This document shows, one piece after another, positions 49,864 to 62,716 of a stretch of DNA of 64,000 nt. The notes under the pieces are model-generated. The model had not been told where the DNA came from. It did not search any database and worked only from the letters and a program-made list of their open reading frames with translations. Every line of letters starts with the position of its first letter. The stretch's first letter is position 1. Where the stretch lies: positions 106,144,315 to 106,208,314 of the forward strand of contig OU015496.1 of NCBI GenBank assembly GCA_907164885.2, in the 5' to 3' direction. The DNA comes from Dolomedes plantarius. Taxonomy: Eukaryota > Arthropoda > Arachnida > Araneae > Dolomedidae. Both the position numbers and the translations under genes were made by a program.

Positions 49864-51218
49864 CCGTAACTTGGGGCTACTGGGACCCTAGGGGGTTACT
49901 TGGACACAAACCAAAACAGTGTTTTAAATTACACCTAGGTCTCTTATCAATAAAATTCAGGTATAATTCACAATCTCTCCAACAGATAGGAGCATTAGCT
50001 AGGTCATGAAGCACTTTACCACGTTCCCGCTATTCCCACCTTTTTTTAGTTCAGCTTCTGTTGCTTTGTGAAAAAAACACGAATTTTTGTGAGCTTATAA
50101 CTTCCACCTTCACTTCTTTACACACTGCAGTCCCAAAGTAGGTAAGGATACATTTACATTTCAAATACAGTCTTTAATAATATAACAATAGTTTTAGATG
50201 GATAGAGAATCAATTAACACAGTAAAAATAATAAGTATTAACTAGTGTGCTGATAAATTAAAAATGGGGTTACTTGGACCCAAGCAAGAAAGTGGGTCCA
50301 ATTAACCCCTACTCACATTTTTGATTAGACATTTTCAAATTTCACTGCAAAAATGATTAATATCATTACTTCATGCCGGGTTCCTTTTATTAAATGGTTA
50401 AACCGGTTCATGTGCATTACTTCGCAGATCTGATACAGAAATGCTCCGAAATTACAAGAGGTCTCCTGGGAGCAGAAAGAATGCGGCTTTTACAGCTGAA
50501 AAATTAGAGGAATGTTTAAATGCTGTGAGGTCAGGAGAAATGTCTCAGAGAGATGCCTCAACCCACTTTAAAATTAGTATGTTCACGATGAAAAGGAGAT
50601 TGAAGAATGATTTATTGAACAAACCTGGACATCCAATCATATTTACTAGTGAAGAAGAGTTGGCCTGTGCCAGTCATTTAGACAAAATTTGTGATTTTGG
50701 ATTTCCCGTAGACGAACTGGACTTTCGACTGATTGTCAAGTCTTACCTTGCAATGCATGGACGATCAGTGAAATGTTTTCAAAACAACATCCCTGGGCGT
50801 GACTGGGTAAAATTAGTTTTGAAGATGCATCCACTGTTAACAATCATATTTGCAAATAAAATGGGGTTTGTTTTCTGTTTTAATGTAAAATAAATTTTTC
50901 ATACATAAGCCTCTATTTTTATATCAAGATCCTAGGTGCTACTTGAGCCCACTACCTATTTGAATTGTATAGTTCATGTAAAATGTTGGTTGGGTCCAGG
51001 TAACCCCAATCTGAGGGTTACTTGAATCCAAATTTCAATAATTTATTTAATATATATGTAATTAAAATTTTGGTTTGAAAAAGACCTAAAATCATGGGGA
51101 ATCTTAAAACAAGTTGTTCAAATCAGGTTATCAGCACAAACATGTTATTAAGGCTACCGTTGGGTAAGAAATGTACAAAAATATTCACTTTTTGGGTCCA
51201 AGTAACCCCAATCTACGA
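49864..51218 (+). mobile_element. Pogo-like element with internal deletion and subterminal repeats
   Basis: Ends read inward as CCGTAACTTGGGGCTACTGG and TCGTAGATTGGGGTTACTTG, flanked by TA (49862-49863 and 51219-51220). The motif GGTTACTTGGACCC or close variants recurs in both orientations at about 49904, 50275, 50308, 50938, 51000, 51015 and 51195. The element carries only the DNA-binding part of a transposase, so it is non-autonomous. Confidence 0.8.
50441..50893 (+). CDS. Pogo-type transposase DNA-binding region, DDE domain missing
   Basis: 150 codons from an ATG to TAA without interruption. The N-terminus (MLRNYKRSPGSRKNAAFTAE, then GEMSQRDASTHFKISMFTMKRRL) matches the psq-type helix-turn-helix of pogo/Tigger transposases. 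The middle (TSEEELACASHLDKICDFGF...) and GRDWVKLVLKMHP fit the CENP-B-type second DNA-binding domain. Normally a DDE catalytic domain follows; here only about 25 unrelated residues come before the stop, and the element ends 325 bases later. If translated, the protein could bind the element's ends but not cut them. Whether it is expressed is unknown. Confidence 0.7.
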   Translation: MLRNYKRSPGSRKNAAFTAEKLEECLNAVRSGEMSQRDASTHFKISMFTMKRRLKNDLLNKPGHPIIFTSEEELACASHLDKICDFGFPVDELDFRLIVKSYLAMHGRSVKCFQNNIPGRDWVKLVLKMHPLLTIIFANKMGFVFCFNVK

Positions 51219-51362
51219 TATATAAAAAAGTAAAAATATTAAAAATATGTAATCATAGAAAACTTTAATAATTCAATAATTCAATTTGATACAAATTTAC
51301 GTCAAACTATCCGCCACCCCTCCAATTTTTTATGCACTACTGCACCAGATTCACTCTAGATC

Positions 51363-52055
51363 AATGGCTCATAACCGGGGTTGCGAGAGAGAATTTCTAG
51401 GGTTGCAAGAGAGGGTTCTAAATTTTTAATGAAAATTAACAATTGATTGAATCATTTGATGGATATTTTTCCACGAGAAATATAAACAAAATTAATAGAT
51501 GGATACTCAATCCATATTTGTTTGACCTAAATTCAATGGACGACAACGTTTTATTAAAAAACGATCTTATCGCAATACGAGCAAATGCACGAATTGAAAT
51601 GGAATTTGAAAAAGAACACTTCTAGTGTTCGCAGTTAGAACTTTATCCAGAATTAGCAAAAGCAGTATTAAAGACACTTTTACCATTTGTCGCCACTTAC
51701 CTTTACGAAATGAGTTTTTCATCACTTTTGCACATCAAAACTTAAGCTAGAAATCAGTTAAATACATCTGATGACTTACGTGTGGCTCTTTCATAAAAAG
51801 AGCCTCGTTTTAAAAGGATAATTATGAAGAAACAACAACGTAAGCATTAAAATTGTAGATATTGTTTTATAGTATGTAATAATATAGTATGTATTGTAAA
51901 TGTATTATTTTTTTATGCAACAAATAAAGTATCTTGCAATAAATGTCTTTTCCTAAATAAAAAATGGAAACACGTTTTTCAAGGGGGTGCGAGAGCTTAT
52001 TTTCAGGTTCAAGGGGTTGTTGACCATTAAAAAGGGGTTGTTGACTATTAACAAG
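51363..52055 (+). mobile_element. hAT element remnant
   Basis: The left side has a hAT-like CATAACCGGGGTTGCGAGAG and the right side the related AAGGGGTTGTTGACCATTAA complement. The piece between contains the C-terminal hAT coding remnant. Exact ends and target duplication cannot be set. Confidence 0.45.
51443..51840 (+). pseudogene. hAT transposase C-terminal (dimerisation) region, broken
   Basis: One open frame ends with TAG at 51623-51625; the same frame continues with ELYPELAKAVLKTLLPFVAT, then FSSLLHIKT and RNQLNTSDDLRVALS before PRFKRIIMKKQQ. This is the characteristic end of Charlie-like hAT transposases, the dimerisation domain that sits at the C-terminus. Two further in-frame stops (TAA after HIKT, TAA after VALS) are visible. 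The catalytic part is missing. Confidence 0.75.
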
Positions 52056-53257
52056 TGAACACCCAAAAAATAAGCCCTCTAAAAATCTAGCGAATCACGC
52101 TGCTTGATTATCATCTGTAATCTGATAAATTTGAACGTAGTACTAATATCAGACTTTCTCTTTCTACTTTCTCCGCTGCTTAAAATCGTGATAACATCTT
52201 TGACCTTCTAGCATGAGCAGAAAGGAAAACGAATTTATACCCGAGGGGAAAATAAAGGCGAGCGTGTACATTGAATGTTACATCGGCTGTACTCGGAATA
52301 AATGGACCAACGAACAATCTGAGGACAGTTCAGATGACTCGAAATCGATAAACCCTACAAGAGATAAAAAAATTGCCCCTAAACGAAAAAAGAACATATA
52401 AAGCATTTTGAATTATTGAGGAGCAGTATGACTCGATCTATATTTTAGAAATCTTGCTGAAGTACAGAGTCATTTAGAAAACTTTGCTTTGAATGTAACT
52501 ATATAATAAAAATTAATTAGTCCCTTAATAAACAAAATTAATTTCATAAAACAGAAGACAAACTTAGTGAATTCGCAATTTAATCAAAGAAAGGTTCTGA
52601 ACGAAACACACACGTCAGGAAGGTTTATAACACAAACACTGTTACCAGTGAATTAATTAAGTGTGTTTTGTACTGCTGCTTAATCATATTACCCCATCTG
52701 GGTTAGATTTTTGGAAAATTGTATTTTAAAATTTCGAAAACTTTTAAATTCGTGCATAGTTCTTATTCCGTTCTTATTTTTAGTTTAGGCTCGAAAAGGT
52801 TTTATTTACTTTATTACGGAACTGTTAAATTCTTGCGTAAATTATAGCCATGCCTCCTTGATCACTGATACAAGTTCCCACAGCCAGTATAAATAGCATT
52901 CATTTGTGACAGTCGCAATCACATGACAGTCTGTTACCACTGCAGACAATGATATATTCACGATACACATGAGAACTATTTTAATTCTAAACCGCGAGCT
53001 TTCATTTTGACAGCTGTCGCGAAATATTTTAATACAAATGATTGTTGTTAATACTAATCATATAATAAATATCATGTAAGCATTTTTAAAGCGCGCTAAT
53101 TTAAAGAAAAATTCTAGTGGAAGTATTTTTTGAAATGGAGAGCGAATTTTTACATTTAAATTTTGAAAACTTTCATTCCACATTGCATTTAACTCATTGC
53201 AACATATTTAACGACAGATTATCATGCCATGATGTTTGATGGGATATGAATCATATG

Positions 53258-53301
<44 letters not shown>

Positions 53302-53441
53302 CCCACAACCGTACACATACACATATATTTAAATATACATGTATGCATGTAAGTATATTCAAACTTTTGAATTTTCTGACGTCATCGATAAATTAGATGT
53401 ACATAATATACACAGCTGACGCTGCACGACGAGAAGCGTCG
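52056..53441. other. No recognisable gene
   Basis: A 62-codon frame at 52213-52401 is Lys/Ser-rich with no motif and no supporting context. An (AC)n microsatellite lies at 53262-53294. Confidence 0.4.
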
Positions 53442-53449
53442 CGTACAAG

Positions 53450-53938
53450 CAGTGGCGCCGGAAGAGTCAAATATAGAGGGGAGCAAAGTAAAGTAGATTA
53501 AAACTTTTACACCTTTATTATTAAAAATACATATATACGGTTATAAAAAATAAACTTTTATGTTATATTATGCCCTATCACACGTCAACGTGTACGCGTT
53601 TCAAATGCATCGGATTCAAGATTCCCTTTCGCGATGAAAAAACATCGTGTAGGGTTGCTTTTGAATCGCAAAAGCAAACGTCTGGAATTGGCGTTTAAAC
53701 GCGCTTGCGTACCTGAAATTGGCGATTAATCGCTCCTGCGTATATGGAATGACGTTTATTCGCGCTTGCTTTAACGAGTCTGAGGTTGCAATTTAGTATT
53801 CAGTTTTGTTAGGCTTTATGATTTTAAATGAAAATTCTAATATTTTACGAGCGCTAGCTAGGTAGAAACAAAAAATTCAATTTTCTAGGGGGGGGGGGGC
53901 AAGTGCCCTCCCTTGCCCCCCCCTTTCCGGCGCCACTG
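53450..53938. mobile_element. hAT-type MITE with perfect 8-bp target duplication
   Basis: TIRs CAGTGGCGCCGGAA are perfect, and the duplication CGTACAAG is exact (53442-53449, 53939-53946). The 489-bp element encodes nothing and contains repeated GCGCTTGC/GGCGTTTA blocks. A G-run lies near 53888. Confidence 0.92.
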
Positions 53939-54027
53939 CGTACAAGATAGGTGTTTCTGTCCAGAGTTGTCCATTTCTTGCCTTTGGACTAAAGGAAACA
54001 CTAATTTATAGTCCCAATTAAGTTTCA

Positions 54028-54183
54028 TTAGTCAGGAGTCTTGACGAGACAACTTCTACAGTCTTTTCTATAGTCAATATTCTCAAAATCATTAAAGCAT
54101 TTACGTTAGTCAGGAGTCTTGACGAGACAACTTCTACAGTGTTTTCTATAGTCAATATTCTCAAAATCATTAAAGCACTTACG
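54028..54183 (+). repeat. 78-bp tandem duplication
   Basis: Two adjacent copies starting TTAGTCAGGAGTCTTGACGA at 54028 and 54106, differing at about two positions. Confidence 0.9.
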
Positions 54184-54260
54184 TATTGATAATCCTATCA
54201 CTGTTCGCAAAATAGCAAAACTTCTTTTTCCCCGTTTCTTCTCAGACATCGGATCTTTAA

Positions 54261-54850
54261 CCCTTCAGCGGACGCGCCAATTTTTGGAGCAACAGCAGGC
54301 GCGCGTTGCATAAAGTGCAACGTCTCTTTCAACCTTGATTATTCCTTTTATAATAAACTTTTTTTTTCCAAATTGAAAATAAAAATCCTGCGTTTTATGA
54401 CAAGATATAAAATGTTGATAATATTGAGATATATTTATAATTGAAGGCCAAAGAATGCAGATACAGTATAGCCTTATTTCAAAACTGCCTGATTTAATGC
54501 ATTTAAAGACAACTTGCGAATCGATTCCTATTATGTCCAAAAACCTAAAAAACAACGAGATTATCCATATTCGTGCTATGCGGAAACCGTGTAATAGCTG
54601 AACATTTGATCTACTACACCAACTCATAATTTTGTCGTATTGCAATCCACTATAATCGCTGGTTTACCACGGTTAAATCACGACTAACAATGAATGGAAA
54701 GGAACACAAGGGTCAGAAATAAAACCTGCATTAGAAAAGGTGTAGATATAAATAGAAACTGCTTAGAACATTCAAACCTTACTTGTAAAAACAAACCCTT
54801 CAAAATTACGAAAATGTTGCACTTTATACATGGGCGCGCCCGCTGAAGGG
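54261..54850. mobile_element. piggyBac-type MITE with TTAA duplication
   Basis: Ends read inward CCCTTCAGCGGACGCGCC and CCCTTCAGCGGGCGCGCC, flanked by TTAA (54257-54260, 54851-54854). CCYT-type TIRs with TTAA fit piggyBac. Second inner blocks (AAAGTGCAACG/AAAGTGCAACA) are also inverted. The 590-bp element has no transposase. Confidence 0.88.
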
Positions 54851-54854
54851 TTAA

Positions 54855-56160
54855 ACTTTGCAGATGAAGTGCAAGCCTCGGAGAACAATTCTTTCGAGAA
54901 ATCGAGGTTTTCTGACCATTAGGGATTGCAGTTAAATTGTTTTGTTCTTGGAGTCCGCCTTTTAGCGGTCGAGATAATAGTAGACGAGCAAACTGCGAGA
55001 GAGCTGCATTGATAGTAGCACTTTAAGGGATTTAGGGGGGTCGCATACTAATATTCAAGCTTTTGTGATCCCATTCCGATTTGCTATCTTGAAATACCAC
55101 CATTCTTTGATATTTTTCTGCGAATTTTAAGGTTTTGCAGGAATTCTGAATGTTGTTTCCAACGTGGCAGGCACTTTGTCTATTTCGACTTTCGCCCATC
55201 TACACCGCAAATTTTGTTGGCTTCTTTATTATGGGAGCACCGTATGGGTGAACTAACATAGCTCGAAGAAAATTCAAGAAATATTAAATCACCAAGAATT
55301 CAAGCGTCAGGCTTTATTCCGTTCAAGAGTACCAACTAATTACACTGCTTCGCGCACACCGCTCAGCAGCCAGTACGCCAAAAATATATGTATATTCAAT
55401 TTTCAACACCTTGCCCCCCCGATGAACAGGAGGTTCATCAAACATTTTAAAACAGTTTCACATGCATAAATCAGGTATATCAAATAATCATATATATCAA
55501 GAAATCATATAAAGAATCATTACCATGTTTTTATTAAATTGCTTTCTTGTTTGTTTGTGTGTTTGTCCCTTAGAAATCTTGTAATCGATTTTTAACTAAC
55601 TTCCCGAATAGCTAGACTTTTGAAACTTTTAGAATAGCTCAGAACACGATGACAATGCATTATTTTAATAATTTTAGCCATCTTTAAGCAGAATTAAATT
55701 AATTTTCTGTTTTTTCAGTTAATTTTGTTCTGTAGACTGGTGCAGCCATCTATCGACCGGAACGGGAACGAAAAGTTTAACGTAAGTTAACTTCTAGTTA
55801 ACTTCATTATCTTTCAAGTTGATGGGATAATTCATCAAAAAATTTTCAAAAAAGTATTTAATAATACATAGAATTGTCAAGTTTATATGATTCAACAGAA
55901 AATTTAAAAACATGGTATATAAAAAGTTCTTTTTATCTTGTAATTATTTTAAGCATGAAATCAAGTAATTAAATTATAAAATTTAAGAAAATACACAAAA
56001 TGCAATTAACCAAGTAACTTCAAAATACATCACCTAGAAAATTATAATGAATTAATACAAAGAGATATTCCAATTTAAACATAACTCTAACAGTCAACAC
56101 AATCCTTACATAAAAGCGTAACGCTCAATTTTTCTTTTAAACATAAATGTATGAAGAAAA
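54855..56160. other. No recognisable feature
   Basis: No gene. A GC-richer patch around 55240-55440 might be LTR debris, but it has no paired ends. Confidence 0.35.
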
Positions 56161-56162
56161 TA

Positions 56163-57572
56163 CACTGCTGGCCACTGTAAATGCAACACCCTGTTGGAAA
56201 CATGCAAATAACATGAAATTTACAACATGCATTAGCGGAGGTGAGATATGCAAAGGATTAGAATTTCAGCGCAGACGCACATCACGCGCGCCTGTGGCGC
56301 CACTTCAAAGCGCTATTTAAGGCTTGGAGATATCGACGATTTCAAGTTCGGCAATTGTGTTTTTCTTGTCGTTTTTTTTAAAAAAACGATCAATTATGCC
56401 TCGTCGAAAACAGCGATCATCTTTTGATCAAGTATCCGAGTTCGACAGAGGAAGGATAGTGGCCTACCGAGATTGTGGATTATCTTTCAGGGAAATCGGT
56501 AGTCGTGTTCGACGAAACCAAACAACTGTAATGCGGATATGTGATCGTTGGATGCAGGAGGGTACGACGGACCGGCATGTTCGATCGCATCCACCTCAGC
56601 GCACCACTTCACGTGATGACAGGCAAATTGTGCGCATGGCAGTGACGGACCGCTCAGTCACATCACGAACCATATCACAGCACATGCAGTCTGTAACGCA
56701 TCATCCAGTGTCTGCGCGTACCATTCGACGCCGTTTACAGCAGAGTGGTCTGTCCGCAAGACGTCCATTGCTTTATCTACCCTTGACGCAGAACCACAGA
56801 CGTCTCCGCCGCCAATGGTGCGATGACAGAAGGATGTGGACGGCAGAATGGAATTAAATTGTCTTTACTGACGAGTCACGCTGCTGTCTGCAACACCACG
56901 ATGGTCGCATTCGAGTCTGGAGACACCGTGAAGAGAGGATGCTGAACAGCTGCGTTATGCACCGCCACACTGGTCCTGCACCGGGTATTATGGTATGGGG
57001 CGGTATTGGATATCACTCTCGCACACCTCTAGTACGCATTGCCGGTACTTTAAACAGCCAGCGCTACATCTCCGAGGTGTTGGAGCCAGTTGTCCTTCCT
57101 TACCTTCAGGGCTTGCCCACAGCCATATTTCAACAGGATAATGCGCGACCACACGTGGCACGCATTGTGCAACGGTTCTTCGTCAATCGCCAGATTGAAT
57201 TGCTTCCCTGGCCGCCTCGCTCTCCGGATCTTTCGCCGATAGAAAACATGTGGTCCATGGTTGCTCTACGATTGACCCAGATTCCATCCCCAGCTGCCAC
57301 AGCAGATCAACTTTGGCAACGTGTGGAAGCTGCTTGGTCTGCTGTACCCCAAGAACTCATCCAAAGTCTCTTTGAATCAATGCCGAGGCGTGTGGCAGCG
57401 GTGATCTCCAACAATGGCGGCTACTCTGGCTACTGATTTTGGCAGGAACCACACTTCACATAAGTCTATAAATTTAATCATTTGATACTTGGTCACCATG
57501 TTATCTACAAAATAAATTTTGTTGTGATATCTCTTGTCTTTCTTGGTGTTGCAATTTGGGTGGCCAGCAGTG
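56163..57572 (+). mobile_element. Tc1-like transposon, 1410 bp, near-complete
   Basis: Ends read inward CACTGCTGGCCACTGTAAAT and CACTGCTGGCCACCCAAATT, with a shared TGCAACACC block, flanked by TA (56161-56162, 57573-57574). A plus-strand transposase gene with one nonsense codon fills the inside. The element is not closely related to the one at 45767. Confidence 0.93.
56396..57436 (+). pseudogene. Tc1-family transposase with one nonsense codon (DD34E)
   Basis: Start chosen at the ATG giving MPRRKQRSSFDQVSEFDRG, because that begins the conserved N-terminal helix-turn-helix; an open frame extends 24 codons upstream. Residues about 1-110 form the paired DNA-binding region (LSFREIGSRVRRNQTTVMRI; SARTIRRRLQQSGL). 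A TAA at 56855-56857 follows TAEWN, and the frame continues with IVFTDESRCC (first catalytic Asp), FQQDNARPHVA (second Asp) and SPDLSPIENMW (Glu), with 34 residues between the last two. It ends with a proper stop at 57434-57436. A GAA to TAA change would explain the single break; otherwise about 346 codons look intact, so the copy seems fairly recent. Confidence 0.88.
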
Positions 57573-57574
57573 TA

Positions 57575-59335
57575 TTTACACTATATACAATATTCAATTT
57601 AGTTTAAAATATGTACATATATACAGTTTAGTTTTAATCGCGACGTATTATTTCAAACTCCAGTTTCGTGTTCAAAATCATCTGAAGCAGATTTCGTGTA
57701 GGTCTAAGGGATTCAAATTTCCCTTAAAACGGGTATTTTCATTTTCTTGTCTTAAAATATATTACAGAGTTTTTTGAATCAAATAATGCAAACCGCATGA
57801 TTTTATGACGGTTATACGTATTAGTAGAAATCTAATTTTCTGTGCTCTAAAATAACTAAAATTTCCTGCAAGGTCTTTCGATGAAATGTTGACCAGCGTT
57901 CTTTCTCTCTGTTTTCAACAAACTTTCCACACGAGTTTTGATTGAAAGCAAAAATTCTAAAACTATTTTCCCCGAAACAAAAACTACTTTGAAAAAAGGA
58001 CTTTTTGCCATCCAAGTGATAAAAAAATTATGTAAAATTTTGTAAATCCCGATAGCAAATTATTTTTTTTAAACTTTCATCTGCGTACAAAAAGGAAAAT
58101 ATTGTGAAAATAGAGCTATTGATTCAACCAGATAATCAAAGCTCAACATGCACGTTATCAATTTTAAAAAATCGAATATTTCGATTTTTTTTACATATGC
58201 AATGATTTTTACACAAAGAAACATTTTAAGGAAAAAAAAATAATTGCGAATAGCGCGCGAAAATATCATCTTTTGAACCCTCTTAAACTCTTTTTGCCCC
58301 ATCGAAGATTCAAAAATTGTCTTTATTGAAAAGCAATTGGAACGAGCATTTGTACAATAGGGTCAAAGCCTGGATTTTTAGCATCGACCTCATGCAGATG
58401 AACTCTCAACACCTACGATTGGATGCACCTGGATTCATGGATGAAAATACTAGAAATATTTTTTCGCGTAACACTGCATATATTTCCCCCTCAATGTCTG
58501 CTCTCCGGTTCCTTTTGAAATCTTCCTTTAAGAGGTCGAAAAACTTCTGCAGAGTCGAGATCTTTTTTATCTTTATTTTTCCCTTCCTCATATGAAAAGA
58601 GCAAGTTATGAATAAAACATACCAAATAAATAGGAAGATGGAGGCTATGCAGAGAAAGAGAAGGTAGATTTATCCAGATGTGTGTGTGCGTATGCGTGCA
58701 TGTTCTTGCGGCATATTGAAATACATAAAATAAAAAATAAATAAAAGTGAATAGGAGAGGATAGTGCGCTTATTAAGGAAAAAGGAGCAATTTGGAATTC
58801 CTCGAGATAAAATTCCTCAGAACTGAATAAACGCAGAATTTGTATATTTGTATAATAAATGCGAAAGTATATGGGGGAAAAAGGCTTGGATTTTGTTTCA
58901 ACTTGCGTGTCTTTAGGTTGTTAAAATAAGTTTCTCGAGCACGCATAGTAATCTCTAAGAGAGAGAATTCTTATGAACCTAACTCGTTATTTTCTCATAG
59001 TACGTTTTCTCTTCGCCACAGGTCATAAAATTAATAAAACTAATATGGCCAGGCGTAAAGTAGTATGAGAAAGGATTTAATAATTTATTTCTTTTGGAAG
59101 ACCGATTGTGTTTATTTGTGCCGGTGATTATGAAAGTAGCCTAAGAATCTAAAAAAAAAAGTTTATCAGTTATAGGTAAGATAAGGTAATGGGTTTAAGG
59201 AGTACCAAGTGGGACGGAACGTGCCCCACTTTAACCTTTAGCTTACGGGGCCCGTTTTCCTGATTCCCTCTTTAGAGCGGGAAATTTCATACTCCCTTTG
59301 TAAGATCAGCCATTAAGGGGGTTATATATACACAC

Positions 59336-59374
<39 letters not shown>

Positions 59375-59379
59375 CATTA
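57575..59379. other. No recognisable gene
   Basis: AT-rich sequence. Short frames on both strands show no motif. A TA microsatellite lies at about 59335-59373. Confidence 0.4.
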
Positions 59380-59544
59380 CACTATTGCTGTAACTAGACA
59401 TTCCTGTGCCCTGCGCAAGAATTTGCATATGGGACCCTTAATTAATTAGGTTTGGGAAAATAATAAAACAAATACAGCATTTTGGGGCCCCCTTCCAAGT
59501 GAGCCCTGGGCGGGTGCCTCTGTTGCACCTGCCTAGTTACGGCA

Positions 59545-59547
<3 letters not shown>
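59380..59547. mobile_element. Degraded hAT-type MITE between TA microsatellites
   Basis: The right end, read inward, is CAGTGCCGTAACTAGGCAGG, a typical hAT terminus; the left end has CTATTGCTGTAACTAGACA. TA repeats border both sides, so the target duplication cannot be judged. Confidence 0.45.

Positions 59548-59602
<55 letters not shown>
59548..59602. repeat. (TA)n microsatellite
   Basis: Uninterrupted TA dinucleotides directly at the MITE end. Confidence 0.95.
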
Positions 59603-59605
<3 letters not shown>

Positions 59606-60787
59606 CATTAATGGTCCCGTATTCTTGGGATGCATGCTATCCCACCCCGTAAGGAAAAAGTTCACCTCAAATCAAAAATAAATGAATCGAAACCGGTAAT
59701 TTCGAAGCTAAATTTAGCTGGGCCAAAACATAAATTTTGAGGCGAACGGCAATTTCCAAAGGAAATATCTTCGCAGGAGATGCTCCCCTCTTCAGAGCCG
59801 GGGGAAACCCATCTTAATGCTATCAGCCCAAAGGGCTAACAGCTGTACCTTAGCTTACCTTCAGTGAGTATAAATCAGTTATTTCATATTGTAATCTTTT
59901 ATATTAAACGTAATCCGAATCAATATTTGCAAAATAGTGAAAACTGAATCGTTTAATTGAGTGGGTTGCTGCGTCATTACACAGAGTTCAGTTCATGTTA
60001 AAACTCAAAACTTCAGATATCTTGAAACGAAAAATACATGACTTAGACCACTTTGAAAATTACCGGCACATTTGTAGTGAGTAGATTTAGATCTAATCTT
60101 ACTTTCAGTACGGTCATTTTGGGTTTTTTTTAAATCTTCGTCGAAGCAAAACCTGTTTGTAAAACAGTGTGAATTTCGTTAATGTAATACCACAATATAA
60201 AGTAATTATTTTCTGTTTAAACGCAACCTTTGGATTATTTTATCATCGCAAGGTATATGAACTGTAGTTTAGGCAGTGTGGCAGTCACCTGTTAACCATC
60301 TGACCGGGTTTCTCGTTCAGCAGAGTGAAATTTAAAAACGAATTTAAGAACTGTGTTGCAATATGTCCAATACTTTATAAAAGTAATGCAGAAAAATGTG
60401 GGAGAGTGTCCATGTAATCCATGTAATAAAATTTTCATATTAACAAAATTTTCTGCAAAAATTTGACTGTCGACGACATTTGTATTTTTTAAAGAATTTA
60501 CCATCGATTTTGTTAATAAGAATTTTCACTTCTTTATGAACAGAATTAAAGATTATTATCATCTTAGGAATGCATATAAATCTTACCAATTCTACTCGAA
60601 TCCTTAAAATTAATTAATTTTTTAAATATTGAAAATCCTCCCTATCATTTGCAAGTTTTGGTTTCCTTTATATAATTTATTTTTTAAACTTATTTTCTCT
60701 TTTTTTGGCATATTAATAATAAATAGAAGTTTGATGCAGATTTATTATCTTTATCGGCCTTGATTAGAAAGATAATCTTGCTGTCAG
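59603..60787. other. No recognisable feature
   Basis: No gene or repeat that I can support. Confidence 0.4.
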
Positions 60788-61078
60788 TAACTCTAGGCGT
60801 GCTTTCTGAAAACTCGGCTATTCAACTGATGTCAAGACCACTCATTTTTCGAATTCCTTTTCTTCCTTATCCCCAAGACAAGGCTTCAACTGTGTAAAAA
60901 AAGCTTTAAAAAATGAGCAACCTTCGCATTCATTAACTCTAGGTGCGCTTTCTACAAACTCGGCTATTCAGCTGATGTCAAGACCACTCATTTTTCGAAT
61001 TCCTTTTCTTCCTTATCCTCAAGACAAGGCTTCATTTATGTAAAAAAAAGTTTTAAAAAATGAGCAACCTTCGCAAAG
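60788..61078 (+). repeat. 146-bp tandem duplication
   Basis: Copies begin TAACTCTAGGCGTGC at 60788 and TAACTCTAGGTGCGC at 60934. They match with a few substitutions through ATGAGCAACCTTCGCA. Confidence 0.9.
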
Positions 61079-62187
61079 TTATCGGAAGATATTCATGAAT
61101 AAGAGCAGCGCAAGAAAATTATAACTTCTACGGAGACAAGGAAATATTTTCTAGCGTTTAACAGAAATTTCCTTCAAAACCTTCCTACGGATAAAAGATT
61201 TGTAATAACTGATACCAAATCCCTAGCCAACACGGGAAAACAATTAAAAGCAAGATCGAATATATTACGCTTATATCTCAGACGTACGGAGGAGGTTTAA
61301 AACTATCTTTGGTTTCTGCTTTATTTTATGAATCACGATCGCTAGGAGGGAATTAATGCCATTTCCGCATGCAATTAGAGGTGCACGAAAAGGTTACTTT
61401 TGGCTAAGTTGTAGTAACAAATGAAAACGACATATTGAGAGAGGAAATGTATTTTAATATCGGGTTCTTTTTCTTCACTTAATGTTGTAAAGGTAGAATT
61501 TTGAGGCCGTAATAAAAATGTACGTGTGAATTTTTGTTTTAGAAAATATATATTTGCAAGTATACATGAATGAGCTTTCCTCCGTCCCGTTTTTTCCCAG
61601 TGTTTTCTGCACTCTATGGTGCTGTCATTATTGTGTCTACTCTGTTGGTGATTCCGCTCTTCACAGTTTCGCCGTTGTGGAATGGCAATATTCTCTGTCC
61701 GCCATTTTAACTGTCTTAGCTTATTGTTTCTCTTTTTTCCAATCATGACGCCGAAAGCTGATTTTTCTTCAGAAAATCAACTAGAGCAGAGAAATATTAA
61801 GGTTTTTTTATGTCCTATAAAATATGGATTCTATGATGCCTTCAGTATCTTAGAAATCATTGTACATGTCAAACAAATTGAGCTAGAAACGTAAAATTTA
61901 ACAACTACCCGAAACTTTGTACTGATTCTCTGTTAGTAGCAAGGATTCAATCGTTTTTTCCAAACATTGAATCGGTGTATTCTGCCTACAAAACTACCCG
62001 ATGATGGAAAGATGTATTATTTTAGCCAAGTTCTTTTGCACATTCTAGCCTGTTGGCCTGTTCTCATTTATTTATTCGACGATGTTGTAATTTGATGTAT
62101 CTATAAAGAAAACTTTATGAAAATAATAGACTATTCATACAAGAAATAACAGAGTTTAAGGAAGAGTAAGTAACAGACTAATCTCAT
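61079..62187. other. No recognisable gene
   Basis: Overlapping open frames on both strands around 61375-61890 lack motifs and each other's support. Confidence 0.4.
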
Positions 62188-62716
62188 CAGTTGCAAAACT
62201 AAATTAAGAATTTATAAGGCACTAATACTACCTGTCTTACTCTACGCAAATGAAACATGGACCTTGAACATAGACACGAAGCTCTCACGGGACATGTTTG
62301 AGAGAAAAATCCTTAGGGCTATCTTTTACCCAGGGCAGGAAGAAGGACATTGGAGAACCAGATATAATAGTGAACTGTATAGGCTTTATAGGCAATCACA
62401 AATAACACAAGTCATCCGTATTAATAGATTAAGATGGCTTGGCCCTGTTTGGAGAAGCTCGGAAGATAATCCCACTAAGATCTTGACATTTAAAAAACCT
62501 GGTGTTCCCGAGCTAGAGATCGACCACCGACTAGATGGTTAAATGACATTGAAAAAGACTTAAAAACTTTGAAAGTTAAAATTTGCAGAGTAGTAGTCGG
62601 AGATAGAAGACGCTGGAAGGAGAGCGTGGTTGAGACAGCCAGGGCCTGTTGTGGAATTCGTACCATATATGTTGCACTCAGTCAGTGTCTCTATCGGTGG
62701 TTCTTGTTTTGTTATT
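62188..62716 (+). pseudogene. 3' end of a non-LTR retrotransposon ORF2, frameshifted
   Basis: The translation KTKLRIYKALILPVLLYANE, then FERKILRAIF, WRTRYNSELY and INRLRWLGPVWR is the familiar region after the RT domain of several arthropod non-LTR elements. A frame change near 62530 continues with NDIEKDLKTLKV and DRRRWKESVVETARACCG, and the frame then runs on to a TAA at about 62716. The RT and endonuclease domains are missing, as usual for 5'-truncated insertions. The copy is not functional. Confidence 0.75.

Noticed and set aside
52213..52401. 62-codon Lys/Ser-rich frame
   Set aside because: No homology recognised, composition like low-complexity sequence, no neighbouring exons seen.
61375..61746. 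123-codon minus-strand frame overlapping plus-strand frames
   Set aside because: Basic, low-complexity translation without a motif; several overlapping frames argue for chance.
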